From NCBI GenBank assembly GCA_003550305.1, contig QKYT01000061.1:1-64000 (forward strand): DNA of 64,000 nucleotides, given 5' to 3'. Below are positions 36,801 through 48,209 of the stretch, piece after piece (positions within the stretch are counted from its first letter, which is position 1; every line of letters starts with the position of its first letter). A model generated the notes under the pieces. That model saw only the letters and a list, made by a program, of their open reading frames with translations, had not been told where the DNA came from and did no database searches. Made by a program: the position numbers and the translations under genes. Origin of the DNA: Glomus cerebriforme (lineage: Eukaryota > Glomeromycota > Glomeromycetes > Glomerales > Glomeraceae).

Positions 36801-39476
36801 CGTAATACTATATTAAATAAAGAACCAGACATTGTACCTAAAGAAGAGGAAGTTCCTGATGATCCACCTAAAACACGAGGTTCTGGTAAGTTTATTTCCT
36901 TTTTTTTTATATATATATATATAAATTAGTATTAACGCGACACTTCTAACAATCTTCGCTTTATATAGTATATGGTAAAGACTTGATAACATTGATGCCC
37001 GATGGCAAGATTCCAATTTTCGTTGAAAAATGCATAACCGAGATTGAAAAGAGAGGCAAGCTAGTTTATTAAAAATATTTATGGCAAATTTTTCATTTTT
37101 GTACTAAAGAATATATTTGAAAATTTAGGTCTTAGGGAAGTTGGTATTTATCGTATTCCTGGAGCCGCCAATGCTGTTAATAAACTTAGAGCAGCTTTCA
37201 ATAAAAGTATGTGAAAATAATACAATATATATTTTTTTCATATTCTAATTTTCATATTCTTTAATTAGATGCCGATGCTGTCGATTTGAGCGATGAAGAA
37301 TACAGAGATATTAATGTCGTAGCAGGTGCTCTCAAACGTTTCTTCCGTGACCTTCCGGAACCCATAATGACTTATGAATTATATGATGATTTTATCGAAG
37401 CTAATGGTATAAAATTTATTTGATGAATTGTTCAATGATTAATTGATTAATTGATTCTAATTTATTATCTTAATTTTTTTTAGGCCTTCAAGATAGAGAT
37501 GAAAAGCTCTACGCTATCAAAGACCTTCTATATAAACTTCCAATACCTAATTACGAATTATTAAAAAGATTAATTGAACATTTGGAAAGGTAAAGCAAAA
37601 AAAAAATTATTATTGTTTATTGAGAAATTATTAACTTTTTTTTTTTTTTTTTTTTATCAATATAGGGTTACAGATTTTGAGGAGATTAATCATATGTATG
37701 CAAATAACTTGGCTATTGTGTTTGGACCCAATTTACTTAAAACGAGAGACTTTGCAAGATCCATGAGTAATTTAGGGCATCATAATAGTATTGTCAGGAG
37801 TTTAATTCTTCAATATCATTGGTTCTTTAACATTGAAGAAGAGGAGGAAGCTAGTGAAATTGAATATCAAGATGATCTATTGGATCCCGATATGGAAACT
37901 AGCGAACCTGAAGGAGAGAATGAAGATCGACCAATTCAAGAAAATACTATAGTGACGGATGATGATGTTTCATTTGAAATTTCTTCAGAAAATGAACCAA
38001 TAAATGGACCTAATTATGATGAACTAAATAATTTAACTAATGAAATTGTAAGGCATTCGTGGGAGGGACCAGACGGGGAAATAATAGAAGAATATGAGGA
38101 AAATTTACAAGAAAATTTACAAGAATCTATAGAAGAATTATCAAATATTGATTCAATAGTTTTAGAACAACATAAACATGATTATATTGAAGATATTGGT
38201 AATAGAGATTCAACATTAACGGATGTAACAGAAGATCCGGAAGGTGAATTAGAGTTATCATTACATGAACAACACAATGTACCTCTAAATAATTCAGATA
38301 ATACTTTTGAAACGAGCAATCATGATTCTGTTTTAGCGAATGTCACTCAAATATCAGAAAATGCACCTATAATGGAACCTGTGGAAAATGAACAACGAAA
38401 TGCTATTGAAGAAGTATTAGAAACTACATCTATAGTGGAACTTGAAAAAAATGAAGAACAAAATNNNNNNNNNNNNNNNNNNNNNNNNNNNNNNNNNNNN
38501 NNNNNNNNNNNNNNNNNNNNNNNNNNNNNNNNNNNNNNNNNNNNNNNNNNNNNNNNNNNNNNNNNNNNNNNNNNNNNNNNNNNNNNNNNNNNNNNNNNNN
38601 NNNNNNNNNNNNNNNNNNNATGCACCTATAATGGAACCTGTGAAAAATGAACAACAAAATGCTATTGAAGAAGTAAAAGAAACTACATCTATAGTGGAAC
38701 TTGAAAAAAATGAACAACAAAATGCTACCGAAATAGTATCAGAAAATACATCTATGATGGAACCTGTGAAAAATGAACTACAAAATGCTACTGAAGAAGT
38801 ATCAGAAAATACATCTATGGTGGAACCTGTGAAAAATGCTACTGAAATAGAAAATGAATCTGTAGTGGAATCTGTAAACAATGAAGAGCAAGAAGAACAA
38901 GATAATGGAACGTTACATAACTCGAATGTTACAGGAGAATTAAGTACTTTTGTTCGTATACCAAAAACGAATTTGACTGAAAAATTCGTAGAAAAATCTA
39001 GATATTCTGTGAATCTAATAGATTTTGATTCGGATTTTGAAGCATTACCACAACAATTTAATATATTGAATACAGCTAATGAGCATTTAATGGACAATAT
39101 AGACAATTATATCGAATATGAGTCAACGCTGGACAAACCTTTACAACCAGGAAAATATGTTCAACAAAAAACAAAGAGAGATTCCACGATAGAACAACTC
39201 GATAAATCAGTTGTAAATGATGAATTGAATTCAATGCAAAATACCATTAGTTCACTAAACTCGCTCCTTGTTTTATCTGATGATGATATGAATGAATTGA
39301 TTTCAAAAAGGAAAAGTATTATATATGAACCGAAAATAACGAAACAAGTGAATCAAGATGTGATTGATCAACAAGAAAATGTTGAAATACGACCTTTTGT
39401 TGAAAACGCTGAAAGTTCAAAAGATTATAATAATGAACCTGAAATTAATGTGGAACACCATAGAAAAAAGATATGA
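30822..39476 (+). CDS. Bem2-like Rho GTPase-activating protein (PH, RasGEF-like, RhoGAP)
   Basis: Exons: 30822-36885, 36969-37055, 37129-37206, 37269-37406, 37484-37589, 37666-39476. About 2,760 residues. Domain order: basic Ser/Pro-rich N-terminus; PH domain from about 190 (VIKEGYLKKI) to 500 with a long insert; RasGEF_N at about 600-700; RasGEF-like domain at about 745-1015 (ALFLKMEPKELAQQLYIYHF); a second RasGEF_N-like region at about 1280-1490; Lys-rich coil near 1850; PH at about 1890-1990; RhoGAP encoded by exons 2-6, with arginine finger in GIYRIPG and NNLAIVFGPNLL. This is the architecture of yeast Bem2 (2,167 residues), which controls Rho1/Cdc42 in polarity and wall integrity. Odd points: an extra acidic tail of about 600 residues; an N gap in tail repeats; intron 2 starting with GC. 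The two sides of the gap are out of frame by its stated length. Confidence 0.9.
38344..38860 (+). repeat. Coding tandem repeat with 155-base N gap
   Basis: Inside the acidic tail of the Bem2-like protein, units of about 17-18 residues alternate between MEPVKNEQQNAIEEV and VELEKNEQQNATEIV types, joined by ETTSI or SENTSM. Bases 38465-38619 are N, with near-identical repeat DNA on both sides (AATGCACCTATAATGGAACC occurs before and after). The gap is therefore a collapsed or unresolved repeat array whose true length is unknown. A length of 1 modulo 3 is needed to keep the frame, and 155 is not. Confidence 0.8.
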
Positions 39477-41399
39477 TCAAAAAAATTCCGCATGTTTAGG
39501 TAGGATAGCCAAATTATTTTTTCATTTATTTATTTCGTTTCGTTTTTACGAAAAAATTTTGGAGGCAAAATATTATTAGACAATTTTTTTTTACAAAAAA
39601 CCCACTCTTATTTTTTCAAAGAAAATAATAATATACATATTCTTATACATAATTACTTTCACATATATTACACATCTTTTAAATATCATTTAAGCAAAAA
39701 AAACTGGTTTTTTTTTGTGCATGTAGTATACATAGTGTTTCTTGACCACAAAATTATTTTCCGTTTTATTGTATTTATCATAGTATTTATTAATTGTTAT
39801 ATATAAATTTTTTTTTTTTTTTAATTTTGTGTAAAATGTAAGATGGATCGTCAACCATAAAATAATCATAAAATCGACATGAATTTAACCTGATTTGTCC
39901 GTTTATGATTTCCCGAGCAGAATTATATGTTTCTACTTTCTAAGCACCCAAACACTGAAAATCTTTTGATCTTTTCAGATATTGTTAACTTGATTAGCCT
40001 ACGCATGAAGTTTAACCTATGCATGAGGTTTGTATCACAAGGTTAATAGCGTGATAGTAGTTAGAATTAGCGGAAAAGGAAAACAAACGTGTAAATTTTT
40101 GTATGGACATTAAGAAAATAAAATAAAAAATTCAATTTTTAAAGTGTTAATTGATTAGTTAATATTTGATATTGGTTAAAAGAATTGGAAGGATTCAGGC
40201 CATCTTGTATTCATTATCAAAGTATATATATGTAATGGATTAGGTGAAACATATTTATCATAGGTTTTTAACAAAGATTATTATTTTTTTTTTGATGAGG
40301 AGAGAAGAAAATTTTCCTCATATTTATATAAAGAAAAAGAAAAACACATTCAGGTTTTAATTTGCAGTTTTTAATTTTGTGATTTACACCCATTTCTGAA
40401 TTATCATGAAATTATTAGTAAGAACATAAAATTAAAGTATGTACTATGATTTAAAGATTAAAATCATATGTTTATTATTTCTTTAATGTATAATAAAATT
40501 ATATATAATAAAGTATGTTACTGAATTTTTCACTTTATAAAAAAATAAACTAAAAAAAAAAGAAATCAAAAATTTGAATTGCATTTAAAATATCTTTATT
40601 TTTTCTTTATATACATAATTAATTACATATAAATATTCTAAAAAAACAATTAAAAGATTAAGAAATTTCTTAATCATACATTCAGATTAAATAACATTGT
40701 TATTTTTAACTTGCGAAGTATTATTATTGTTGATGATGGTGGTCACAATAGATGAATTCATGTTAGGAATGGAATTTGCAGAACTGATGAGAGATCTTGA
40801 TTTGATATTAATCCCAATTATCCCATTTGGGCTAAGGTATTAGTTCAACTTCTTCTTATAGCTCTTGATGTTACTCTCCTGGTAGTTCTATTTAACTTTT
40901 TCTTAGTACTGCCATCAGATTAGATATTTAATCATAGTACATTAATACATTTAATACTTATTGATCATAGTAGATATTAACAAAATATCTTTAAGATTAA
41001 TTGTACTTTCCAAAAGAGATTTTTTCTTGAGTAACTTAATTGATTACAAAGGGTTGATATTTAATCAAACCCATAATTATTATAGTTGTAGACCTTATTA
41101 TTTGATTTATTGAATTTATTTTATTGGTAAGATTGGAATTATGGACTTTAATCTAAAATTTGTGTAGCTTCCTATCATTAAGATTCTCTTCTGCATAAAA
41201 TTCAAAAATAGATCTACCGTAAATATTTTTCAAAATCTTTATAATAATATCTACAATTATAATATTTAAATTAAATTAATAAAATAAAATAGAAAAAAAT
41301 GAGATAAATATATTTACAGAATACCATTCAGAATAGATAATAAATTTTTTCTTTAAAAAGATTATATTTTCTATATTAAAGTTTTTTTATTTAAGTTTT
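39477..41399. other. Intergenic, 3' flank and AT-rich spacer
   Basis: No gene was found between the Bem2-like stop and the first retroposon. A+T tracts dominate (for example the T run near 39811-39822). Nothing else was recognised. Confidence 0.5.
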
Positions 41400-41417
41400 A
41401 ATACTTTGATTAAAAGG

Positions 41418-42933
41418 TATGCAATTGGAAAATTGGGGGCAACTCTCCCTGCTGATCCTTATGCCAAAAAGTTTTGGAAAGAAAAGTTGCACTTTTTGGC
41501 TATTTTATCCTAAAAAAGCGGCCTTTTAGTCTTAGGAAAAGTTGCTCTATAATGCTAGATTCAATTAGAGAAGTTTAGAAAATTTATTATTTAATGTCCA
41601 GCATACCAAGTTTCTTCGCAAGTCAGATCAACATAATTTTCAGTCACTTATGTCCTTATCAAAAGTTAATACTGAGCGGCCGTTTGGTATTCTAAGATAC
41701 GCTCTTCATATACAAGACAAATGATTTGGACTTGTGGCTGCTCCTAGTGAACCCTGGACAGGCCTAACACAGAGTTTCTTTGGAAGTTAAGTAGCTTTTC
41801 GCAGAGTTAATGCATGGGCTTGATTCAGCAGGAAGAGGCTTTTCTGGCGAATAAGTTTGGTAAAAATTACCCTTTTTATAATTTTATACTTTATTTTTAT
41901 TAGTGAAAAGGTGGAAGGACATCAAGAATTTCAGGCTCGTGAAGACAAATACTGAACCAGTTTTGGATTTTTCATATACCGCTATATCAAGTCTGCTAAC
42001 CTTGGTTGTGAATTTGAAAGAATTACTGCAAAGCGGAGGTACTGGAGATTTTGATTGACAGCTGATCATTTGTTGATGATTGGTTCTCTTGTTGTAACAC
42101 ATTCCCTGGTTTTTGTTTCACAGTGGTGATCCCTATTTTTGCCCCTTAAGGTGACGTCATAATAGTTGAATAAAAAAATTAATAAAAAGTATAAAATGGT
42201 ACAGAAGACGTTGGGTACAGGGTCAGATGCGTTAATTGGGTAGAATCAGTTTGGGTAGTTGGGAGCAAGATTGTTATTTTTTTTGCAATAAGTATATCAA
42301 GGATCAAGATTCTTTAATAGGGCTGAATTCTCTATGTATACAGTAAGAAGTCATCTCAATTCGTGGATATGTAGGTTTAGATCGTGAGAAATTGGCTTAT
42401 TTCAAATAGATACTTGGGTGAATAGATTTGGATTTATTCAAGTTGGATTGGTTAAGTATCTGGTGATGACCTTTAAACGAGACAGTATAAGCAGTCATCT
42501 TGATTCATTTGGAACATCCATTAGGATGACCAGAGTACTGATTCTGGTAGGAAAGTTATAGAGGTAGTAGTAAGTTTAGTTTCTTTCTTGTATCTTTTAG
42601 TTATAGTATTAGATAGTTTTCCTTTCTTTCTAGAGGTTAATACTAGTAGCCAGCTTCTATAATTCCTTTTACGATAATTAGGGCTATTATAACAAATTGT
42701 ACTAGTTCAAAGATCCAATGAGTTTGTGAAGAGATTTGGAAGGACTAATTGAAAGTTTTTTTATTTGGTGCTAACACTAGGGTGTGAGAGAGAATTAGAG
42801 CATATTAATATCTAAGGAGAATCTTTGCTTTTAGTTCCCATTATGAGGACTCATGCTACGTAAGTGTGACGCCAGGCATTGTCCACCGATTTACAGAATA
42901 AAGTTCATGATTCAGCACGTCTTCAAAAAAAAA
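41418..42933 (+). mobile_element. Polyadenylated ORF-less retroposon, copy A
   Basis: The copy starts near GGGGGCAACTCTCCCTGCTG (from 41435) and ends AATAAAGTTCATGATTCA...TCTTC followed by a run of 11 A (42925-42935). It is flanked by a direct repeat, AATACTTTGATTAAAAGG at 41400-41417 and AATACTTTAATTAAAAGG at 42934-42951, one mismatch in 18. Poly(A) tail, AATAAA signal just upstream, and a target-site duplication of this length are hallmarks of target-primed (LINE-driven) insertion. There is no long ORF, no tRNA-like B box was seen, and copy B matches it along its length. It may be a non-autonomous LINE derivative or a retroposed non-coding transcript. Confidence 0.75.
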
Positions 42934-43499
42934 AATACTTTAATTAAAAGGAATAAATACTTTTATTTTTAAATAAATAATTTTAGTTAAATTACTTGCA
43001 TTCAACTCATGAATTTCTTAATAGTGAACTCTTGTATAAGCCATTCTATATATTTTGCATATCAAATGAAGAAAATAAGCAAAATAGGTATGAAAATTTG
43101 GCACAAATCACATAGTAAATTTGAAAATAAGTAAAAGTAGACAAAATTAGACAAAAATAAGTATTGCTTTTTGCATCATAAAGTTTTGCCAATTTTTGCC
43201 AAATAAATTCCAGATATCTTTGCTGGTATTATCAAAATTATTGAAAGAGTGACAAATAAAAGAAATTAATTAGAATATAAGATATGTGAAACTGGTACTG
43301 TAATAATAAAAAATGTAATGATAGTAAATTAAAAGAATCAATAAAATTGGAAGATTTCTTTAAAAAATCTAAGAAAATCCTTTGAGATAGGAACCTATAT
43401 TTATTTATTTTTTTTTAATTAATATTTTTTTTGAGAGATATTAAATAGCTTACATTTTTCACATTTTTTTTTATATGAAAAAAAGAAGAGAAATATTCA

Positions 43500-43870
43500 T
43501 AAGTGACATAATCTAAATTCAGATCAAATTGTTATAATGAACATTTATATTTCATCATATTTATTAATTAATCTTTTCATCATATTTCTTCTTAACAGAC
43601 ATAAAAATGATGAGAAAAAAAATCTAAATTATCTCTATCATTTTTTATAGTCTAAGTCTAACATAAAAAATCAAGTTATTATAATGAATATTTATACTTC
43701 TCCATATTTTTAATTAACCTTTTTGCTATATTTCTTCTTAACAGGCATGAAAATAATGAGAAAAAAAACTAAATCATCTCTATCATTTTTTATAGTCTAA
43801 GCCTAATATAAAAAATTAAGTTATTATAATAAATGTTGATACTTTACCATATATTAATTAATTATTATTT
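43500..43870. repeat. Tandem repeat of about 146 bp, 2.4 units
   Basis: Units start at GTTATAATGAACATTTATA (43531), GTTATTATAATGAATATTTA (43675) and GTTATTATAATAAATGTTGA (43820). Each carries CATATTTCTTCTTAACAG, CATGAAAATAATGAGAAAAA-like and CATTTTTTATAGTCTAAG segments. There is no coding potential. It lies directly before the second retroposon copy. Confidence 0.75.
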
Positions 43871-43889
43871 CTTAATATAATATGAAATG

Positions 43890-46274
43890 GGAGCAACTCT
43901 TTCTGCTAATCCTTACATCCATTTTTCTGAAGAAGGTTTGAAAAGAAAAGTTGCTCTTTTTGCTGTTTTGCACTAAGAAAACAGTTTTTTTAGTCTTAGG
44001 AAAAGTTACTCTATACTGCTGGAGTTAACTAGAAAGGTTTATCGCTATTTTCAAAAAGGTATGATCAACAATCACAAGCCTTGCACAACTAAAAAAGCCA
44101 ATATATTTTTTTCTTTAAGACTACTTTGTATACTTACTATTTAATACTGTAATCTTTTTTTCTTTTCAAAACCTATATATTGTGAGTTTACCTGCATAAA
44201 TGTTTCAAAGTTATTACTCACATACTTAACATAAATCTTCAATGTTTTTACAATGATCTTCTGCAATCTTCTGCAATCTTTTGTGATTTTTTATATTAAA
44301 GATTTGAAAAGACTTTTCAAATATTTATTACAATAAAATATTATATTTATTTATACTTAGTAATATATTAGAGTGCTGGAAATTTTATATAGTACTTGTT
44401 TTAATCATTAATTTTAAAATATTTAGCTTTAACATATATAAACTAATTAAAAATGTAAAATATTGTATCAATAAATTAATTAGAATTTTTATTTATAGTG
44501 TATTATTTAGGATTTAAAATTATTTAATTATTTAATAAAAGATATTGGGTGGAATTGAATTAAAAAGAACAATTTTTTTTTATTTTTTTTGGTAAAATCA
44601 TGTGATTCAAATAAAAATATGATTGGTCCTAAACTAATATTACATGAAGATTGATACTTTTTTGGATTATTTTTGTTGATCAGCCAATTGCACCTTTTTG
44701 AAAATAGTGATAAAAAGTTTGGAATATAGTTTTCGGTATACCAAGTTCTCTATAAGTTAGATTTACGATAACTTTCAGTTACTTATGTCTTTCTTTAAGT
44801 TGTACCTTTTACATGCACAAGATGGATGAGTTGGACTTATGGCTACTTTTAGTAAAACTAGAAGCAGACCTAACACAGAGTTTTTGGAAGTTAAATACTT
44901 TTTGCAAAGTTGACGCATGGGCTTGGCATAGCAGAAAGAGGCTTTTCTGGCATTTAAGTTTGGTAGAAATTTCCTTTTTTTAAATTTAAATATTTATTTT
45001 TGTTGGTAAAAAGGTGGAAGAACATCAGGATTTTCAGGCTCGTGAAGACAAATTCTGAACTGGCTTTAGATTTTCCGTATATCTTTCGATAAATTTCTGG
45101 CTTTCTTGACACTAGATTTTTTGGTGTATTGGAGTGGTTCCTTTGACGAGAGGTGTAGGGGTACTGGAAATTTGGACTGACATCTGATCATCTGTTGATA
45201 ATTAGTTTCCTTGTTATAACACATTTCTTAGTTTTTGTTTTACTGTAGTGATCCCTTAATTTTGCCCTTAAGATAATGTTATATTTTATTATTAAAAAAA
45301 TTAATAAAAAGAATAAAAGGTGCAGAAGACATTGGGTGCAGTATCGGGTATGTTGTATAGGTAGAATTAATTTGGATATATGGGAATAAGGTTGTTATCT
45401 TTCATAAAAGGTATATCAAGGATCAAAATTCTTCAATAAGAACAAGCTAGATGGTTATAATACACAAGTATGGATTCACTCTTTGGTAAGCAGTCGATTC
45501 AATTCTCAGAAGAATATTTGGCAGTGCCATAAGGAATTGGCCTATTTCAGGGATACCTACTGGACTGGCTTGGGCTTTCTTTGACAAGGGTTCAATGAGA
45601 TATAGTTGGTAAGGTATCTAGTGATGGCCTTTAGACGAGACAGTATAAGCAGTTGACTCAATTCATTTGGAGCATCTGTTAGGATAACTAAAGGTGTACT
45701 ATGTTTGGTAAGAGTAAAAGAATAGAAATTAGTAGTAGGTTTTTTTTTCTTTTCTGTTTTTTTAGTCTTAGTATTTTAGATAATTTCTTCCTTTCTGGAT
45801 GTTAGTACTAATAGCTAGCATCTATAATTCTTCTTTAATGTTTTGTATTAATTTGAAAACCCTAGTATATTGGGTGAGATATCCTTTGTTCTGAAGATTG
45901 GTACTAGCATCTGATCTTTATAAACTCATCAATGTTTCGTGCTAGTTTGAAGACCCAGATAATTGAGGGGAGATTCAGGTGAACTGATCAAAAGATATTC
46001 TTCTTGAGGGAGATTCGGGAGGTCTGGTTGTAAGGTTTTAGCACTGGGATATGGGAGAGATTCAGAGCATATTAACTATCTAAGAAGGGCCTTGTTTCAG
46101 TTTCCACTCTAAGGACTCATATTACATAAGTGTGATGAGCGATGTTTTTCCAAGTTATGTTGAAAGATATATATATTCATGAGCTATGATACTTTATGTA
46201 ACTATAAACTGCCTATATGCAATGATTTATAATAAAGTTCTATGATTCATCTCATCTTCAAAAAAAAAAAAAAT
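43890..46274 (+). mobile_element. Polyadenylated ORF-less retroposon, copy B
   Basis: Same element as copy A, running GGAGCAACTCTTTCTGC to AATAAAGTTCTATGATTCAT...TCTTC plus 13 or so A. It is flanked by a perfect 15-bp direct repeat ATATAATATGAAATG at 43875-43889 and 46275-46289. Shared internal landmarks with A include TTTTAGTCTTAGGAAAAGTT, GGCTTTTCTGGC, AAGTTTGGTA, AACATCAGGATTTTCAGGCT (CATCAAGAATTTCAGGCT in A) and GACGAGACAGTATAAGCAGT. B carries a 669-bp MITE at 44042-44710 and an extra segment near 45840-46000. Without the MITE it is about 1.7 kb. Substitutions between the copies suggest independent, older insertions. Confidence 0.78.
44042..44710. mobile_element. 669-bp TA-flanked MITE inside retroposon B
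   Basis: The left end reads TCGCTATTTTCAAAAAGGT, and the reverse complement of the right end reads TCACTATTTTCAAAAAGGT (18 of 19), followed after a short gap by TGATCAACAA in both. TA flanks both sides (44040-44041 and 44711-44712). Copy A of the retroposon supplies the empty site: AAGTTTAGAAAATT with a single TA where B has AGGTTTA...TAAAAAGTTT. That proves insertion with TA duplication, typical of Tc1/mariner-type elements. The interior is AT-rich without ORF, so it is non-autonomous. Confidence 0.82.
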
Positions 46275-46289
46275 ATATAATATGAAATG

Positions 46290-47080
46290 AAAAAAAACTA
46301 AATCTCTAAAAATTGATTAACTTTTCTATAATTCATTATTTCTTATATAGACATAACCATTAATTAAAATTCTTTTCTATATTCTATATAATATAAATTG
46401 ATTGGAAAGAAAAAAAATTTTTATGGCATAAAGTGGCTTTTTTATACATGTTATATTAATAGACAAACTGGTTTTTTAACATTATAATTGAAACAAAAAA
46501 TTGATATTATTATAGAGGGGTAATTGATAAGCAATTTATTTATTTATTAAGAAATCCTGGATTAGAATCAATTTTATTCAAATATAACATTTATTTACAA
46601 GGTGGGTGAAATCGATTAGGATTGGTATTAGAGAATAAAACTAATTCCAAATCTAAATCTTATTAGATTAATTACTCTAAAATTTTTCCTAATTCGTCAA
46701 CGCAGAAAAGAATATACATTGCAAGTGTTTTGACGATCTTGAATACGGGAACTTCTATTTCATTTACATTTAAAAAAAATTGTACAACAAAGTACAAAAT
46801 ATACATAATAGGCAAAATCCATCACTTGTTTTTATTCCCACGATAAATAAATAATCGTATAGAGGTTGTGACTATATAGAGGCTTTTTTTTATATACTGT
46901 AATCTTTATATGAGTTGGTTTTTTCGGTGTGATTATATAGGGGAATTTTATATGATGTGATATGAGGTGTGACCATATAGAGGTCCGTATTAACTATATT
47001 TCACTGTGATCAAAAATTCAAAAAAAAAACAAAACTTTATTTATTTATTAAAAATTTATATTCATTTACAATCGAGAAAG
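46290..47080. other. Intergenic with three direct GGTGTGA-TATATAGAGG motifs
   Basis: No gene. At 46860-46995 three direct copies of a motif occur: GGTTGTGACTATATAGAGG, GGTGTGATTATATAGGGG and GGTGTGACCATATAGAGG. They resemble the inner part of the terminal repeats of the 11994-12142 MITE (reverse complement GGTGTGATTATAGAGGGG), so this is likely a diverged or partial relative. Confidence 0.45.
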
Positions 47081-48209
47081 TTAGGAGTTGACAACGGTTC
47101 CTCCATTTGGATGGAGAACTTGACCAGTCATGTAGCTTGAATCGCAGCTTGCAAGAAAAACATAGGATGGTGCGACTGCACGCGTATAATAATATAGTTA
47201 GTTAGTTAAAATAAATTAAAAATTATTAGTAAGATTTTACCTTCAGATGGCTGCCCAGGTCTTTTCATCGGAACCTTTTGTCCGAATGTTTCCAATTTCT
47301 CGGATGGAAAAGAGGCGACAATAAGTGGAGTCCAAATTGGTCCGGGTGCTACGGCATTAACTCTAATTCCGCGTTCGACCAAATGCTGTGAAAGAGATCT
47401 GGTGAAAGAGACAATTGCTCCCTATTTGTCAAACTATTAATACGATATTATGATATTTCATAATTTTAAACAAATATATGGAAGTATTACACTATACCTT
47501 TGTTGAAGAATAATCAAGCAAATTAGCAAATCCCTTGTACGCAGTAACAGAAGTCGTATTTATAATTGCACTTCCTTTCTTCATGTGTGGAACCGCGTGC
47601 TTTGCAAGATAAAACATGCCAAAAATGTTTGTCCTAAAAGTTCGCTCCAATTGGTCAGCAGATAAATTCTCAATACTATCTGCCAAGTGCTATATTATAG
47701 AAAAAAGATTTTATAAATATAATTGGTGAATCAAAATATTATGAAAAAAAAGATACCTGTTCAGAAGCATTGTTCACAAGAATGTCAATCCTTCCCCATT
47801 TATGAACAACTTGTTTTACAATTTCAATGGCGTTTTCTTCGTATCCAACATCCTTACATATAAGGAAAACTTCGGTTTTTGATTGTTTTTCAATCCTTTC
47901 TTTTGTCTCAAACGCATCTTTTTCTTCGCGGGGAAGATAAGTAATAGCGATTCCAGAAGCTCCTTCTAAAGCGAACAAACAAGCAACCGACCGTCCGATA
48001 CCACTGTCTCCTCCGGTAATCAATGCAATCTTGTTTTCCAATTTACCAGCAGCACGATATTCTTCCAAATGATCATCCCCGCTCGGCAAGTGATGGACCA
48101 AAGGAGTTGGTTGCATTTCATGCGAAACTCCAGGTTGAGTCTGGGTTGGCTGCTTCGGGATTTTTGTAGCTTCGTTAATGGTTTGGGGTGTCTCTCCCTT
48201 AGAACACAT
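47081..48209 (-). CDS. Short-chain dehydrogenase/reductase with N-terminal extension
   Basis: NAD(P)-dependent oxidoreductase of the classical SDR family. Exons 48209-47757, 47689-47498, 47421-47241, 47175-47081 close to 306 residues. An N-terminal extension of about 55 residues (HHLPSGDDHLEEYRAAGKLE) precedes the Rossmann loop TGGDSGIG (65-72). Next come LVNNAS (NNAG equivalent), NTTSVTAY with the catalytic Ser, YSSTKGA with the Tyr-x3-Lys pair, and VNAVAPGPIWTPLI. The C-terminus YMTGQVLHPNGGTVVN is typical. The extension with its Pro-rich and HLEEYRAAGKL features matches the bacterial and fungal stress/glucose dehydrogenase-like branch (YghA/YdaD type). The substrate cannot be read from the sequence. 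No targeting signal is evident, so probably cytosolic. Confidence 0.9.

Noticed and set aside
38347..39106. Minus-strand ORFs across the N gap rich in Phe/Ser
   Set aside because: They are antisense shadows of the Glu/Asn-rich repeats of the Bem2-like tail.
41760..41830. 5S rRNA-like internal promoter in the retroposon (GGAAGTTAAGTAGC and GCATGGGCTTG)
   Set aside because: Only short words match, spacing and flanks do not fit a 5S gene, and copy B has lost part of the match; a Pol III origin cannot be claimed.
47492..47686. Separate small SDR gene
   Set aside because: It is exon 2 of the 47081-48209 gene; phases and motifs join exactly.
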